In this document: piece by piece, positions 53,110 to 61,827 of the stretch | Layout: every line of letters starts with the position of its first letter | Position numbering within the stretch: the stretch's first letter is position 1 | DNA from: an uncultured Faecalibacterium sp. | Lineage (GTDB): Bacteria; Bacillota; Clostridia; Oscillospirales; Ruminococcaceae | Direction: 5' to 3' | Assembly (NCBI GenBank): GCA_934561115.1 | Contig: CAKTFS010000004.1 | Span: 16,875 to 80,874, forward strand | DNA length: 64,000 bases | Translations under genes and position numbers: made by a program | Notes under the pieces: model-generated | Databases searched by the model: none | The model's input: only the letters and a program-made list of their open reading frames with translations | Told to the model about the DNA's origin: nothing

Positions 53110-56100
53110 ATGTACGAAGCCTTACTCAAGGCCACACCGGAATATCAGAAGGTCGCCGCAAGCTTTGGCTCCGCAGGGCCGGCGGCGCTGTTCGGTCTGC
53201 CGCCCGCAGGCAGGGCGCTGCTGTATGCCGCCCTGCAAAAAGACCTTGGGCGCACGCTGTGCATCGTGACCCCCGGCGAGGCCGAGGCCACCCACTTTGC
53301 AGACGACCTCAAGGCGCTGGGGCTTACCGCTGCGGTGTTCCCGCCCCGGGACTTTATGCTGCGCCCGGTGGAGGGTGCAGGCCGCGAGTACGAGTACCGC
53401 CGCCTTTCGGTGCTGGGTGCACTGGCAGGCGGGCGGCTGCAGGCTGTCTGCGTGCCCGCCGAGGCGCTGTTGCAGTACACCGTGCCCCGGGCGGAATTCA
53501 TCCAGAACACCCTCACCTTAAAGCCCGGCATGGTGTATAACCGCGAAGCACTGGTGGCGCGGCTGTTTGCCGCCGGGTATGTGCGGCGCAGTCAGGTGGA
53601 CGGCCCGGGACAGTTCAGCGTGCGCGGCGATATCGTGGATATCTACGCGCCGGATATGCGTCAGCCCGCCCGTGTGGAGTACTGGGACGACGAGATCGAT
53701 TCCATGTCCTCCTTTGACCTGCTGACCCAGCGGCGGGACAGTGCACTGGAAAAAATATACCTCTCCCCTGCCCGTGAGGTGCTGTTCGGCAGCACTGCCG
53801 AGACCGCCGAAGCGCTGCGCAATGCCATCAAAAAGGCGCGCGGCAAGCGCCGCACCGCGCTGGAAAAGGCCACCGAGGCCGACCTTTCCCAGCTGGATTC
53901 CGGCCTGATGCCGGAGGCCATGGATAAATATTACGGCATCCGCTACCCCGCCCCGGCCACGCTGCTGGACCATCTGGACGCGCCGCTGTTCATTCTGGAC
54001 GAAGTGGGCGGCATCCGGGATGCGCAAAAGGCCACCGAGTTCCGCCGCAGCGAGGAGCTGACCGGGCTGCTGGAGGAGGGCGTGCTCTGCCCCGGGCTGG
54101 ATGTGCTGTACCAGACCATGGACGATCTTGTCATTGCCGCCCAGAATCACAGCACCCTGCTGTGCGAGAACTTCCTGCGCGGGATGAACGAGTTTAAGCT
54201 CAAGGACCTTATCAACGCCGAAGCCTTTGCCGCCCCCAACTGGAACGGCGACCTTGCCTCCCTGCGGGAGGACTTAGACCCGCTTATCACCCAAGGGTAC
54301 GCCATCACCCTGTTTGCCGGTACGCCCAAGGGCGCAGCCGCTTTGACCCGCGACCTTGCCGACAAGGGCTATGCCGTGAGCATGAGCCGGGATGTGCGCC
54401 CCGCCAAGGGCATTTTACAGGTGCTGCCCGGACACCTGACCGCCGGATGCACCTTCCCCTTTGCCCACGCAGCGGTGCTTTCCAGCCGCCGCCACGGGCT
54501 GGACGAGGAAGCCGCCGCCGAAGCCAAAAAGCGCAAGAAGAACAAAAACGCCCTGTCCAGCCTTTCGGACATCAAGCCCGGCGACTATGTGGTGCACCAG
54601 AGCCACGGCATCGGGATGTACGCCGGCATCCAGCGGCTGGAGGTGCAGGGCGCTACCAAGGACTATCTCAAGGTGCAGTATTCCGGCTCAGACGTGCTGT
54701 ATGTGCCGGTGACCCAGCTGGATCTGCTCAGCCGCTACACCGCCCCCGGCGACGAGGAAAAGGTAAAGCTGGCAAAGCTGGGCGGCACCGAGTGGCAGCG
54801 CACCCGCGCCAAGGTGAAAAAGGCCACCGAGGAGATGGCGCAGGAGCTGATCGAGCTTTACGCCCGCCGCCGTCAGGCCACGGGCTACGCCTTCCCGCCG
54901 GACGGCGACTGGCAGCGGGACTTTGAGACCCGCTTTGACTACGACGAGACCGACGACCAGCTGCACGCCACCGCCGAGATCAAGCAGGACATGGAAAAAG
55001 GCTACCCCATGGATCGGCTGCTCTGCGGCGATGTGGGCGTAGGCAAGACCGAGGTAGCGCTGCGCGCCGCCTTCAAGTGCATCATGGGCGGCAAACAGTG
55101 CGCCCTGCTGGCGCCCACCACCCTGCTGGCGTGGCAGCACTACAACACCCTGCTCTCCCGCATGGAAGCCTTCCCGGTAAAGATCGGGATGCTGTCCCGC
55201 TTCCGCACCGCAAAGCAGCAAAAGGAGACCCTGCGCGGCCTGCAGGCCGGCAGTGTGGATATCGTGGTGGGCACCCACCGGCTGCTGTCCAAGGACGTGA
55301 AGTTCCACGACCTCGGCCTTGTCATCATCGACGAAGAGCAGCGCTTTGGCGTGAAGCACAAGGAAAAGCTGAAGGAGAACTTCATCGGGGTGGATATGCT
55401 CACCCTGTCGGCCACCCCCATCCCCCGCACCCTGAACATGGCCATGAGCGGCATCCGGGATCTTTCCACCATCGAGCAGCCGCCCATCGAGCGGCAGCCG
55501 GTGGAGACCTTTGTGCTGGAATATAACGACGTTATCCTTGCCGAAGCCATGAAGAAGGAGCTTGCCCGGGGCGGGCAGGTGTACTACCTGCACAACCGGG
55601 TGGACAACATTGAATCCTGCGCCGCCCATGTCAGCCAGATGGTGCCGGGTGCGCGGGTGGGCATTGCCCACGGCAAGATGACCGAAGAAGAGCTGAACCC
55701 CGTGTGGCAGCACCTGCTGAACGGCGAGATCGACATTCTGGTCTGCACCACCCTTATTGAGACCGGCATTGATGTGCGCAACTGCAACACCCTGATCATT
55801 GAGGACGCCGACCGCATGGGTCTGGCGCAGCTGTACCAGATCCGCGGGCGGGTGGGACGCTCCGGCCGCAAGGCCTACGCCTACTTCACCTTCCGCCGGG
55901 ACAAGACCCTGACCGATATCGCCCAGAAGCGGCTTTCTGCCATCCGGGAGTTCACCGCCTTCGGCTCCGGCTTCCGCATCGCCATGCGGGATCTGCAGAT
56001 CCGCGGCGCGGGCAGTCTGCTGGGGCACAGCCAGCACGGCCACATGGAGGCCGTGGGCTACGACCTCTACGTCAAAATGCTGGGACAGGCCATCTCCCGG

Positions 56101-56625
56101 GCGCGGGGCGAACCCGTCCAGCGGGACAAGAGCGATTGTCTTGTGGACCTGCGGGTGGACGCCTTCATCCCGGAAAAGTATATCCCGGACGGCGCGGGGC
56201 GCATCGAGGCCTACAAGCGCATTGCCGCCATCCAGACCCCGGAGGACGCCGCCGATGTGCTGGACGAACTCATCGACCGCTACGGCGACCCGCCGCCCTC
56301 GGTGAGCGATCTGGTCAATGTCTCCCTCGTCCGCGTGCAGGCCGCTGCCGTGGGCGTGTACGAGGTGACTCAGAAGAAGGACACCCTTGTGCTGAATCTG
56401 GAAACGCTGGACCTTGCCATGATCCGCGGCCTGCTGCAGACCTTCAATGGCCGGGTCACCGCCGGGGCGGGCACAAAGCCCTATCTCTCGGTGGTATTGC
56501 AGCCGGACGAAAAGCCGCTGGAACTGCTGCAAAGCATCCTGAAAGCCATGGCAGATATCCTGACCGGCACCGAACGCGAAAAAGCGCCCCCTGCGGGGGG
56601 CGCCGGCACGCGCAAGCGTGACTGA
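53110..56625 (+). CDS. mfd: Transcription-repair coupling factor
   Basis: Displaces stalled RNA polymerase and recruits UvrA. The 1171-residue protein has a UvrB-like N-terminus (about 1-450, including YRRLSVLGAL), then a CarD/RID RNA polymerase-binding domain near 500 (GDYVVHQSHGIGMYAGIQRL). The RecG-like translocase follows (Walker A LLCGDVGVGKTEVALRA near residue 640; DEEQRFGVKHKE; LSATPIPRTLNMAMSG; motif VI RGRVGRSGRKAYAYF) and a TRCF domain at the end. AAAGGAGG precedes the ATG. The last 13 codons (KAPPAGGAGTRKRD region) come from a REP-like sequence. Confidence 0.97.
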   Translation: MYEALLKATPEYQKVAASFGSAGPAALFGLPPAGRALLYAALQKDLGRTLCIVTPGEAEATHFADDLKALGLTAAVFPPRDFMLRPVEGAGREYEYRRLSVLGALAGGRLQAVCVPAEALLQYTVPRAEFIQNTLTLKPGMVYNREALVARLFAAGYVRRSQVDGPGQFSVRGDIVDIYAPDMRQPARVEYWDDEIDSMSSFDLLTQRRDSALEKIYLSPAREVLFGSTAETAEALRNAIKKARGKRRTALEKATEADLSQLDSGLMPEAMDKYYGIRYPAPATLLDHLDAPLFILDEVGGIRDAQKATEFRRSEELTGLLEEGVLCPGLDVLYQTMDDLVIAAQNHSTLLCENFLRGMNEFKLKDLINAEAFAAPNWNGDLASLREDLDPLITQGYAITLFAGTPKGAAALTRDLADKGYAVSMSRDVRPAKGILQVLPGHLTAGCTFPFAHAAVLSSRRHGLDEEAAAEAKKRKKNKNALSSLSDIKPGDYVVHQSHGIGMYAGIQRLEVQGATKDYLKVQYSGSDVLYVPVTQLDLLSRYTAPGDEEKVKLAKLGGTEWQRTRAKVKKATEEMAQELIELYARRRQATGYAFPPDGDWQRDFETRFDYDETDDQLHATAEIKQDMEKGYPMDRLLCGDVGVGKTEVALRAAFKCIMGGKQCALLAPTTLLAWQHYNTLLSRMEAFPVKIGMLSRFRTAKQQKETLRGLQAGSVDIVVGTHRLLSKDVKFHDLGLVIIDEEQRFGVKHKEKLKENFIGVDMLTLSATPIPRTLNMAMSGIRDLSTIEQPPIERQPVETFVLEYNDVILAEAMKKELARGGQVYYLHNRVDNIESCAAHVSQMVPGARVGIAHGKMTEEELNPVWQHLLNGEIDILVCTTLIETGIDVRNCNTLIIEDADRMGLAQLYQIRGRVGRSGRKAYAYFTFRRDKTLTDIAQKRLSAIREFTAFGSGFRIAMRDLQIRGAGSLLGHSQHGHMEAVGYDLYVKMLGQAISRARGEPVQRDKSDCLVDLRVDAFIPEKYIPDGAGRIEAYKRIAAIQTPEDAADVLDELIDRYGDPPPSVSDLVNVSLVRVQAAAVGVYEVTQKKDTLVLNLETLDLAMIRGLLQTFNGRVTAGAGTKPYLSVVLQPDEKPLELLQSILKAMADILTGTEREKAPPAGGAGTRKRD

Positions 56626-56634
56626 GCGGGTTTT
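56580..56634 (+). repeat. Half REP-like element supplying the 3-prime end of mfd
   Basis: It aligns with the right half of the 52934 element: GCGCCCCCTGCGGGGGGCGC in place of GCTCCCCCTTTCGGGGGAGC, then GGCA, GCGC, AGCG and GACTGAGCGGGTTTT. The mfd stop codon TGA is the TGA of GACTGAG. Confidence 0.75.
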
Positions 56635-56659
56635 ATAAAAACAATAAGGAGCAAAACGC

Positions 56660-57778
56660 ATGAAAAAGAAACTGCTTGCGCTGGTATGCGCACTTGCACT
56701 GACCGTCAGCCTTGTGGGCTGTGCACTCTCCACCCCGGACACCGTGGGCAAGATCGGCGATTTCGAGGTGACCAGCGGCCTGTACCTGCTGGCGCAGTAC
56801 GATGCCTACCAGCAGGCCGCGCAGCTGGCGGGCTCTGAGCAGGACACCAGCAAGGTAAAGTCCTTCCTCAAGGCCACCATCACCACCGATGCCGACACCG
56901 GCGAGACCGCCGTGGTAAAGGACTATGTGGCGCAAAAGACGCTGGAGACCCTGCAGACCCTTGCCGCCGTGGATGCCCGCTTTACCGAACTGGGCGGCGA
57001 GCTGACCGAGGAGCAGGAGTCTGCCGCCGACAGCTACGCCCAGCAGCTGATGGATAACTACGGCGACACCTACACCGCCAACGGCATCGGGCTGGAGACC
57101 TTGAAGCTGTTCCAGCAGCTGCAGTACAAGCACACCCTGCTGCTGGATCTTGTCTACGGCAAGGACGGTGAGACCCCTGTGGAGGACGGCGAGCTGACCG
57201 AGCATCTGGACAGCACCATGTACGAGATCGGCTTTATCACCGTGCCGCTGTACAACACCAGCACCTTCGCCTTTGCCAGCGATGACCAGAAGGCCGAGAT
57301 GCTCTCCCTTGCCCAGAAGGCTGCGGACAGCTACAACGCCAGCGCCCCGGAGGACACTTCCAGCCAGCTGACCGCCTTTAACAGCATTGCAAGCAGCGCA
57401 CTGACCGATATCTGCGCCGTGCTGGATGCAGAGGTCCCCTCCACCAGCACCCTGCAGACCGACCTGCTGAGCGAAAGCGACCTGACCGATGCCTTTACGC
57501 AGGAGGGTGCCGCCGACACCCTGCGCGGCCTTGCCTACGGGCAGGCAGCCGCTATCCAGTACTCCGGCTACGCCATGATGCTGGCCGTCCGTCTGGACCC
57601 GCTGGGCGTTTCCACGCTGGATGCTCTGCGCAGTCAGATTCTGAGTGACATGAAGGGCGAGGAGCTGGACGACGCCCTTGCCGCCTACGGTGCCCAGCTG
57701 GAGAGCACTCTGAGCCGCTCTGCCATGAGCAAGCTGCCCGCCGCCAAGATCGTGAACGACACCAGCGCCAATAGCTGA
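56660..57778 (+). CDS. Lipoprotein of the SurA/PrsA-like chaperone type
   Basis: A 372-residue exported protein. The signal peptide KKKLLALVCALALTVSLVGC has a lipobox ending at Cys 21. A helical domain like the SurA_N/PrsA N-terminus follows (IGDFEVTSGLYLLAQYDAYQ; the later TLETLQTLAAVDARF). A parvulin PPIase domain cannot be made out, so it may be a foldase without catalytic activity. Location directly after mfd is common for PrsA-like genes in clostridia. AATAAGGAGCAAAACGC precedes the ATG. Confidence 0.78.
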   Translation: MKKKLLALVCALALTVSLVGCALSTPDTVGKIGDFEVTSGLYLLAQYDAYQQAAQLAGSEQDTSKVKSFLKATITTDADTGETAVVKDYVAQKTLETLQTLAAVDARFTELGGELTEEQESAADSYAQQLMDNYGDTYTANGIGLETLKLFQQLQYKHTLLLDLVYGKDGETPVEDGELTEHLDSTMYEIGFITVPLYNTSTFAFASDDQKAEMLSLAQKAADSYNASAPEDTSSQLTAFNSIASSALTDICAVLDAEVPSTSTLQTDLLSESDLTDAFTQEGAADTLRGLAYGQAAAIQYSGYAMMLAVRLDPLGVSTLDALRSQILSDMKGEELDDALAAYGAQLESTLSRSAMSKLPAAKIVNDTSANS

Positions 57779-57789
57779 TGATCTTGTAA

Positions 57790-57852
57790 AACAACGCCCG
57801 GGTTTTCCACACACTCCCTACGGAAGGTGGAAAACCCGGGCGTTGTTTTTTG
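57790..57852. terminator. Strong bidirectional terminator after the lipoprotein gene
   Basis: A perfect 21-bp stem (57790-57810 with 57827-57847), then TTTTTT. It also serves the convergent GH2 gene side. Confidence 0.92.
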
Positions 57853-57893
57853 TCGCAAATGCCGTTTACCGTTGCGGCCCCTCCCGTGAGAAG

Positions 57894-57952
57894 GCAATTC
57901 TGGAAAATCCGCAGATTTTCCAGAATTGCAAATATAAAAATATATTTTCCGC
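57894..57952 (-). repeat. 59-nt palindromic repeat, copy 2
   Basis: On the minus strand: GCGGAAA (57946-57952), a 16-nt AT-rich spacer, then a perfect 16-4-16 palindrome (57894-57929) with TGCG loop. The spacing is identical to copies 1 and 3; the stem sequence differs (GCAATTCTGGAAAATC). Confidence 0.85.
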
Positions 57953-58009
57953 TGATGATGCGCAGAGCAACGCGGAGCGCATTCCCAATCGTCCCGCGCC
58001 AAAGGCGCT

Positions 58010-59779
58010 CTATTTTACCACCCTTGCAAACTCTGCGGCAAGGGCGGCGTTCACCGAGCGGACGGCGTTGGCATCCGGCTTGATGGTGGTGCGGTCGTAG
58101 GTGAACAGACCGTTCACCTCGTCCTCCACATCGGTCAGCTGGGTGTACACCAGCGCCGAAAGCCCCTTTTGCAGCTGCGGCAGCACCGTGCCCAGCTGCA
58201 TTTTTTTGTACCGGGTGGTCAGCTCCTCCCGGCTTTTGGCTGTGCCATAGCCGTAGGTCTTGCGGGGCGGCTCGTGCCCCGGCATAGGCCATGCAATGCC
58301 GCCGTACTCGCTCAGCGCCACGGTGCGCTTCTGCGGGCGCACCCGCAGGGGGTAGAAGTAGTTGTGCAGGGAGTATACATCCCCGCCGCCCTGATCGTAC
58401 CAGCCGCTGGCTTCGTCCACAAGGCGGGTGTCATCCAGCGCACGGATGGCCTGTACCGCCCCGGCGGCATCGTACTGTCCCCAGCCCTCGTTAAAGGGCA
58501 CCCAGCAGCCCACGCAGGGGTGGCAGCGCAACGCCTGCACCGTATCTGCCAGCTCCCGGCGGTATTCTTCCCGGCTGCTCTCGCTGCCCCGGCTCAGCAG
58601 CCCCCACAGGGGTGCTATGTCCGGCAGACGGCGCATAAGCGGCTGCAAAACATTGGTCAGGTAGGTGACGAACCACAGGTTATACTTACTGCCGCCGTTG
58701 ACCATATCCTGCCAGACCACAAGCCCCAGCTTGTCGCAGTGGTAGTACCAGCGCTGCGGCTCGATCTTTGCGTGCTTGCGCAGCAGGTTGTAGCCCAACG
58801 CCTTTACCTCGCTCAGTTCCCGCTCCACCGCCGCATCCGAGGGCGGAGTGTACAGCCCTTCCGGCCAGTAGCCCTGATCCAGCAGACCGTTGAGCAGAAT
58901 GGGCTTGTCGTTCAGGCAAAAGCGCAGCACGCCCTTTGCGTCCGGTGCGCAGCTCCACTTGCGCAGGGCAAAGTAGCTGTGCACGGTGTCGAACTGCTCT
59001 TCCTCTCCCTGCGTGGTGCCCACGGTCAGGTCGTATAAAAAGGGCGTGTCCGGGCTCCACGGGAAGAAATACTCCTCCGCGATATGCAGCGTTACCTCAC
59101 CGTCCCGGTCGGCCTCGTCGCTGCCCCAGTCCTCGGCAATGGTCACGCCCCCGGCGCGTACCACAGCCCACAGGTTCACCGCGCCGCCGGGCGCAGAGGT
59201 ATGGGCTTTCACGGTCACGGTGCGGGCGTCGTAGTCCGGCGTAACGGTGAGAGCCTGGATGTAATTTTCCGGCACACGCTCCAGCCAGACCGTCTGCCAG
59301 ATGCCGCTCTGCGCGGGGTAGAACATCCCGCCGGGCTGCAAGGTCTGCTTGCCCCGCGCCTGTGTGCCGTGGCCGGTGGGATCCTGCACCGCCACCCACA
59401 GGCTGTTGCGGCCGGTGCCATTGAGCTGCGCGGTGATATCCAGTGTAAAGGGCCAGTAGCCGCCCCGGTGACCGCCCACCAGATGGCCGTTCACCTGCAC
59501 AGCGCAGGCGTAGTCCACTGCGCCGAAGTGCAGCAGCACCCGGCCGCCCGTCCCGGCGGGCGGCGCAAAGTACCGGTGGTAGTGCAGCCACTGCCCGGGC
59601 TGCAGCGTGCGCCCCACCCCGGAGGCGCGGCACTCCGGCGCGTAGGGCACCAGGATCTCACCGTCCCAGCCCGCCGGGCGCTGTGCCGAGGCGGTGATGG
59701 CGTACTGCCACAGGCCGTTCAGGTTCTCGTAGCTGTCCCGGCGCATGGCCGGGCGGGGATATTCCGTCAGAGGGTGCAT
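58010..59779 (-). CDS. Glycoside hydrolase family 2 enzyme
   Basis: A 589-residue cytoplasmic GH2 (beta-galactosidase/beta-glucuronidase superfamily) without signal peptide. The sugar-binding N-domain (LNGLWQYAITAS; VDYACAVQVNGHLVGGHRGG) leads to an Ig-like domain and the TIM barrel. The barrel has acid/base Glu in CWVPFNEGWGQYD near residue 440 and nucleophile Glu in VALSEYGGIAWP near residue 505. The exact substrate is uncertain; a glucuronidase role would suit uxaC, but the GH2 glucuronidase loop is not evident. The start at 59779 has GGTGAG close upstream. Confidence 0.88.
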   Translation of the reverse strand: MHPLTEYPRPAMRRDSYENLNGLWQYAITASAQRPAGWDGEILVPYAPECRASGVGRTLQPGQWLHYHRYFAPPAGTGGRVLLHFGAVDYACAVQVNGHLVGGHRGGYWPFTLDITAQLNGTGRNSLWVAVQDPTGHGTQARGKQTLQPGGMFYPAQSGIWQTVWLERVPENYIQALTVTPDYDARTVTVKAHTSAPGGAVNLWAVVRAGGVTIAEDWGSDEADRDGEVTLHIAEEYFFPWSPDTPFLYDLTVGTTQGEEEQFDTVHSYFALRKWSCAPDAKGVLRFCLNDKPILLNGLLDQGYWPEGLYTPPSDAAVERELSEVKALGYNLLRKHAKIEPQRWYYHCDKLGLVVWQDMVNGGSKYNLWFVTYLTNVLQPLMRRLPDIAPLWGLLSRGSESSREEYRRELADTVQALRCHPCVGCWVPFNEGWGQYDAAGAVQAIRALDDTRLVDEASGWYDQGGGDVYSLHNYFYPLRVRPQKRTVALSEYGGIAWPMPGHEPPRKTYGYGTAKSREELTTRYKKMQLGTVLPQLQKGLSALVYTQLTDVEDEVNGLFTYDRTTIKPDANAVRSVNAALAAEFARVVK

Positions 59780-59840
59780 ACACTCACCAGCCTTTTTACT
59801 TGTTTGCTCCATTCTAGCACAGCCCGGGGCGTTTGTATAC

Positions 59841-59899
59841 GCGGAAAAATATTTTTATATAGCGTAAGCCCGGAAAGTCTGCGGACTTTCCGGGCTTAC
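59841..59899 (+). repeat. 59-nt palindromic repeat, copy 3
   Basis: GCGGAAA (59841-59847), a 16-nt AT-rich spacer, and a perfect 16-4-16 palindrome (59864-59899), loop TGCG, stem GTAAGCCCGGAAAGTC. It lies between the ABC exporter stop (59908) and the GH2 start. Confidence 0.85.
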
Positions 59900-59907
59900 T
59901 AAAACGC

Positions 59908-61827
59908 TTAGTTCTCGGCCAGATTACCGGTATAAAGCTGGTAATACTTGCCCTTTTTGGCGATCAGCTCGTCGTGGCTGCCGCGCTCGATGATGCGGCC
60001 CTGTTCCAGCACCACGATGCAGTCTGCATTGCGGACGGTGGACAGGCGGTGGGCGATGACAAAGCTGGTGCGGCCGTACATCAGGCCGTCCATGCCGCGC
60101 TGCACCAGCGCCTCGGTGCGGGTATCGATGGAGGAGGTCGCCTCGTCCAGGATCAGCACCGGGGGATCAGCTACGGCTGCGCGGGCAATGGCCAGCAGCT
60201 GGCGCTGCCCCTGCGAGAGGTTGGCACCATCGCCGGTCAGCATGGTGTTGTAGCCCTCCGGCAGACGCTTGATAAAGCCATCGGCATTGGCCAGACGGGC
60301 GGCGGCGATGCACTCTTCATCGGTGGCATCCAGCCGGCCGTAGCGGATGTTCTCCATCACCGTACCGGTGAACAGGTGGGTGTCCTGCAGCACGATGCCC
60401 AACGAGCGGCGCAGGTCGGCTTTTTTGATCTTGTGGATGTTGATGCCGTCGTAGCGGATCTTACCCTCCTGAATATCGTAGAAGCGGTTGATCAGGTTGG
60501 TGATGGTGGTCTTGCCCGCACCGGTGGAGCCGACAAAGGCGATCTTCTGCCCCGGGCGGCCGTACAGGTTGATGTCGTGCAGCACCGTCTTTTCCGGCAC
60601 ATAGCCAAAGTCTACGTCCGTAAAGGTGATATCGCCCGCCAGCTTGTGGTAGGTGGTAGTGCCGTCGTGGTGGGGGTGCTTCCACGCCCAGATACCGGTG
60701 CGCTCAGCAGTTTCCACCAGCTGGTCGTTGCGGTCGTACTTGGCGTTTACCAGCGTCACATAGCCCTCGTCGGTCTCGCTGGGCTCGTCCATCATCTTGA
60801 AGATGCGCTCGGCACCGGCCAGTGCCATAATGACGCTGTTGGCCTGCATGGACACCTGACTGATGGGCATATTGAAGCCCTTGTTCAGGCTGAGGAAGGC
60901 CACCACAGTGCCAAGGGTCATGCCGCCGACACCGCCCACAGCCATGGCTGCACCAGTCAGTGCGCAGATGGCATAGCTGATGTTGCCCAGCTGGGCGTTG
61001 ACCGGCATCATAATGTTGGAGAAGGCGTTGGCCTGCTTGGCGCTTTCCTTCAGCTGGTCGTTCAGCTCACGGAAGCCGGCAAGGGTCTGCTGCTCGTGGG
61101 TGAACACCTTGACCACCTTCTGGCCTTCCATCATCTCCTCGATGTAGCCGTTCACCTTGCCCAGATCCCGCTGCTGCTGGATAAAGTACTTGGAAGAACT
61201 TTTTGCGATCTGCTTGGAGCAGAAAAGCATCAGCGCCACCATCAGCATGGTAACGATGGTCAGCTGCCAGCTGAGCATGCACATGCTGAAGAACACCGAT
61301 ACGATGGTGATAACGCTGGACACCAGCTGCGGGATGCTCTGGCTGAGCATCTGGCGCAGGGTATCCACATCGTTGGTGTACACGGACATGATATCGCCGT
61401 GGGGATGGGTGTCAAAATACCGGATGGGCAGGCTTTCCATGTGGGTGAACAGCTCGGTGCGCAGATTGCGCAGCGTGCCCTGCGTTACGTTGACCATGAT
61501 GCGGGCGTTGGCCCATGCGGCCAGAATGCCCACAAAGTAGATGCAGCACATCCGCACCAGTGCACCGGCCAGCGGTGCAAAGCTGGGGTTCTGCTGGCGG
61601 GTCATGGGCACGATGTAATCGTCCATCAAAGTCTGCAAGAACAGGCTGGCCTGCACATTGGCCAGCGCGCTGACCACGATGCAGACAAGCACAAGGATGC
61701 AGTGGGGCAGATAGTTGCGGAACACCTCATCCATGATGCGCTTGAGCAGCTTGCCCGGGTTTTCCACCTTGGGGCGCGGCCCCCGTGCGCCCCGCGGGCC
61801 GGGGCCATGTACTTCTTTTACTGCCAT
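59908..61827 (-). CDS. ABC exporter half-transporter, second subunit
   Basis: A 639-residue fused permease-ATPase. A cytoplasmic N-terminal tail (about 1-35) leads to six TM helices (about 35-330). The nucleotide-binding domain has Walker A FVGSTGAGKTTITNLINR near residue 430, Q-loop IVLQDTHLFTG, signature LSQGQRQLLAIARAA, Walker B VLILDEATSSID, and H-loop VIAHRLSTV. It forms a heterodimer with the product of the preceding gene, whose stop overlaps its start (TAATG). This is the multidrug/peptide-type (MdlAB-like) exporter; the substrate is unknown. Confidence 0.93.
   Translation of the reverse strand: MAVKEVHGPGPRGARGPRPKVENPGKLLKRIMDEVFRNYLPHCILVLVCIVVSALANVQASLFLQTLMDDYIVPMTRQQNPSFAPLAGALVRMCCIYFVGILAAWANARIMVNVTQGTLRNLRTELFTHMESLPIRYFDTHPHGDIMSVYTNDVDTLRQMLSQSIPQLVSSVITIVSVFFSMCMLSWQLTIVTMLMVALMLFCSKQIAKSSSKYFIQQQRDLGKVNGYIEEMMEGQKVVKVFTHEQQTLAGFRELNDQLKESAKQANAFSNIMMPVNAQLGNISYAICALTGAAMAVGGVGGMTLGTVVAFLSLNKGFNMPISQVSMQANSVIMALAGAERIFKMMDEPSETDEGYVTLVNAKYDRNDQLVETAERTGIWAWKHPHHDGTTTYHKLAGDITFTDVDFGYVPEKTVLHDINLYGRPGQKIAFVGSTGAGKTTITNLINRFYDIQEGKIRYDGINIHKIKKADLRRSLGIVLQDTHLFTGTVMENIRYGRLDATDEECIAAARLANADGFIKRLPEGYNTMLTGDGANLSQGQRQLLAIARAAVADPPVLILDEATSSIDTRTEALVQRGMDGLMYGRTSFVIAHRLSTVRNADCIVVLEQGRIIERGSHDELIAKKGKYYQLYTGNLAEN

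Noticed and set aside
54688-56751. A 687-codon minus-strand open frame across mfd
   Set aside because: It mirrors the conserved helicase region of Mfd and contains no motif of its own.
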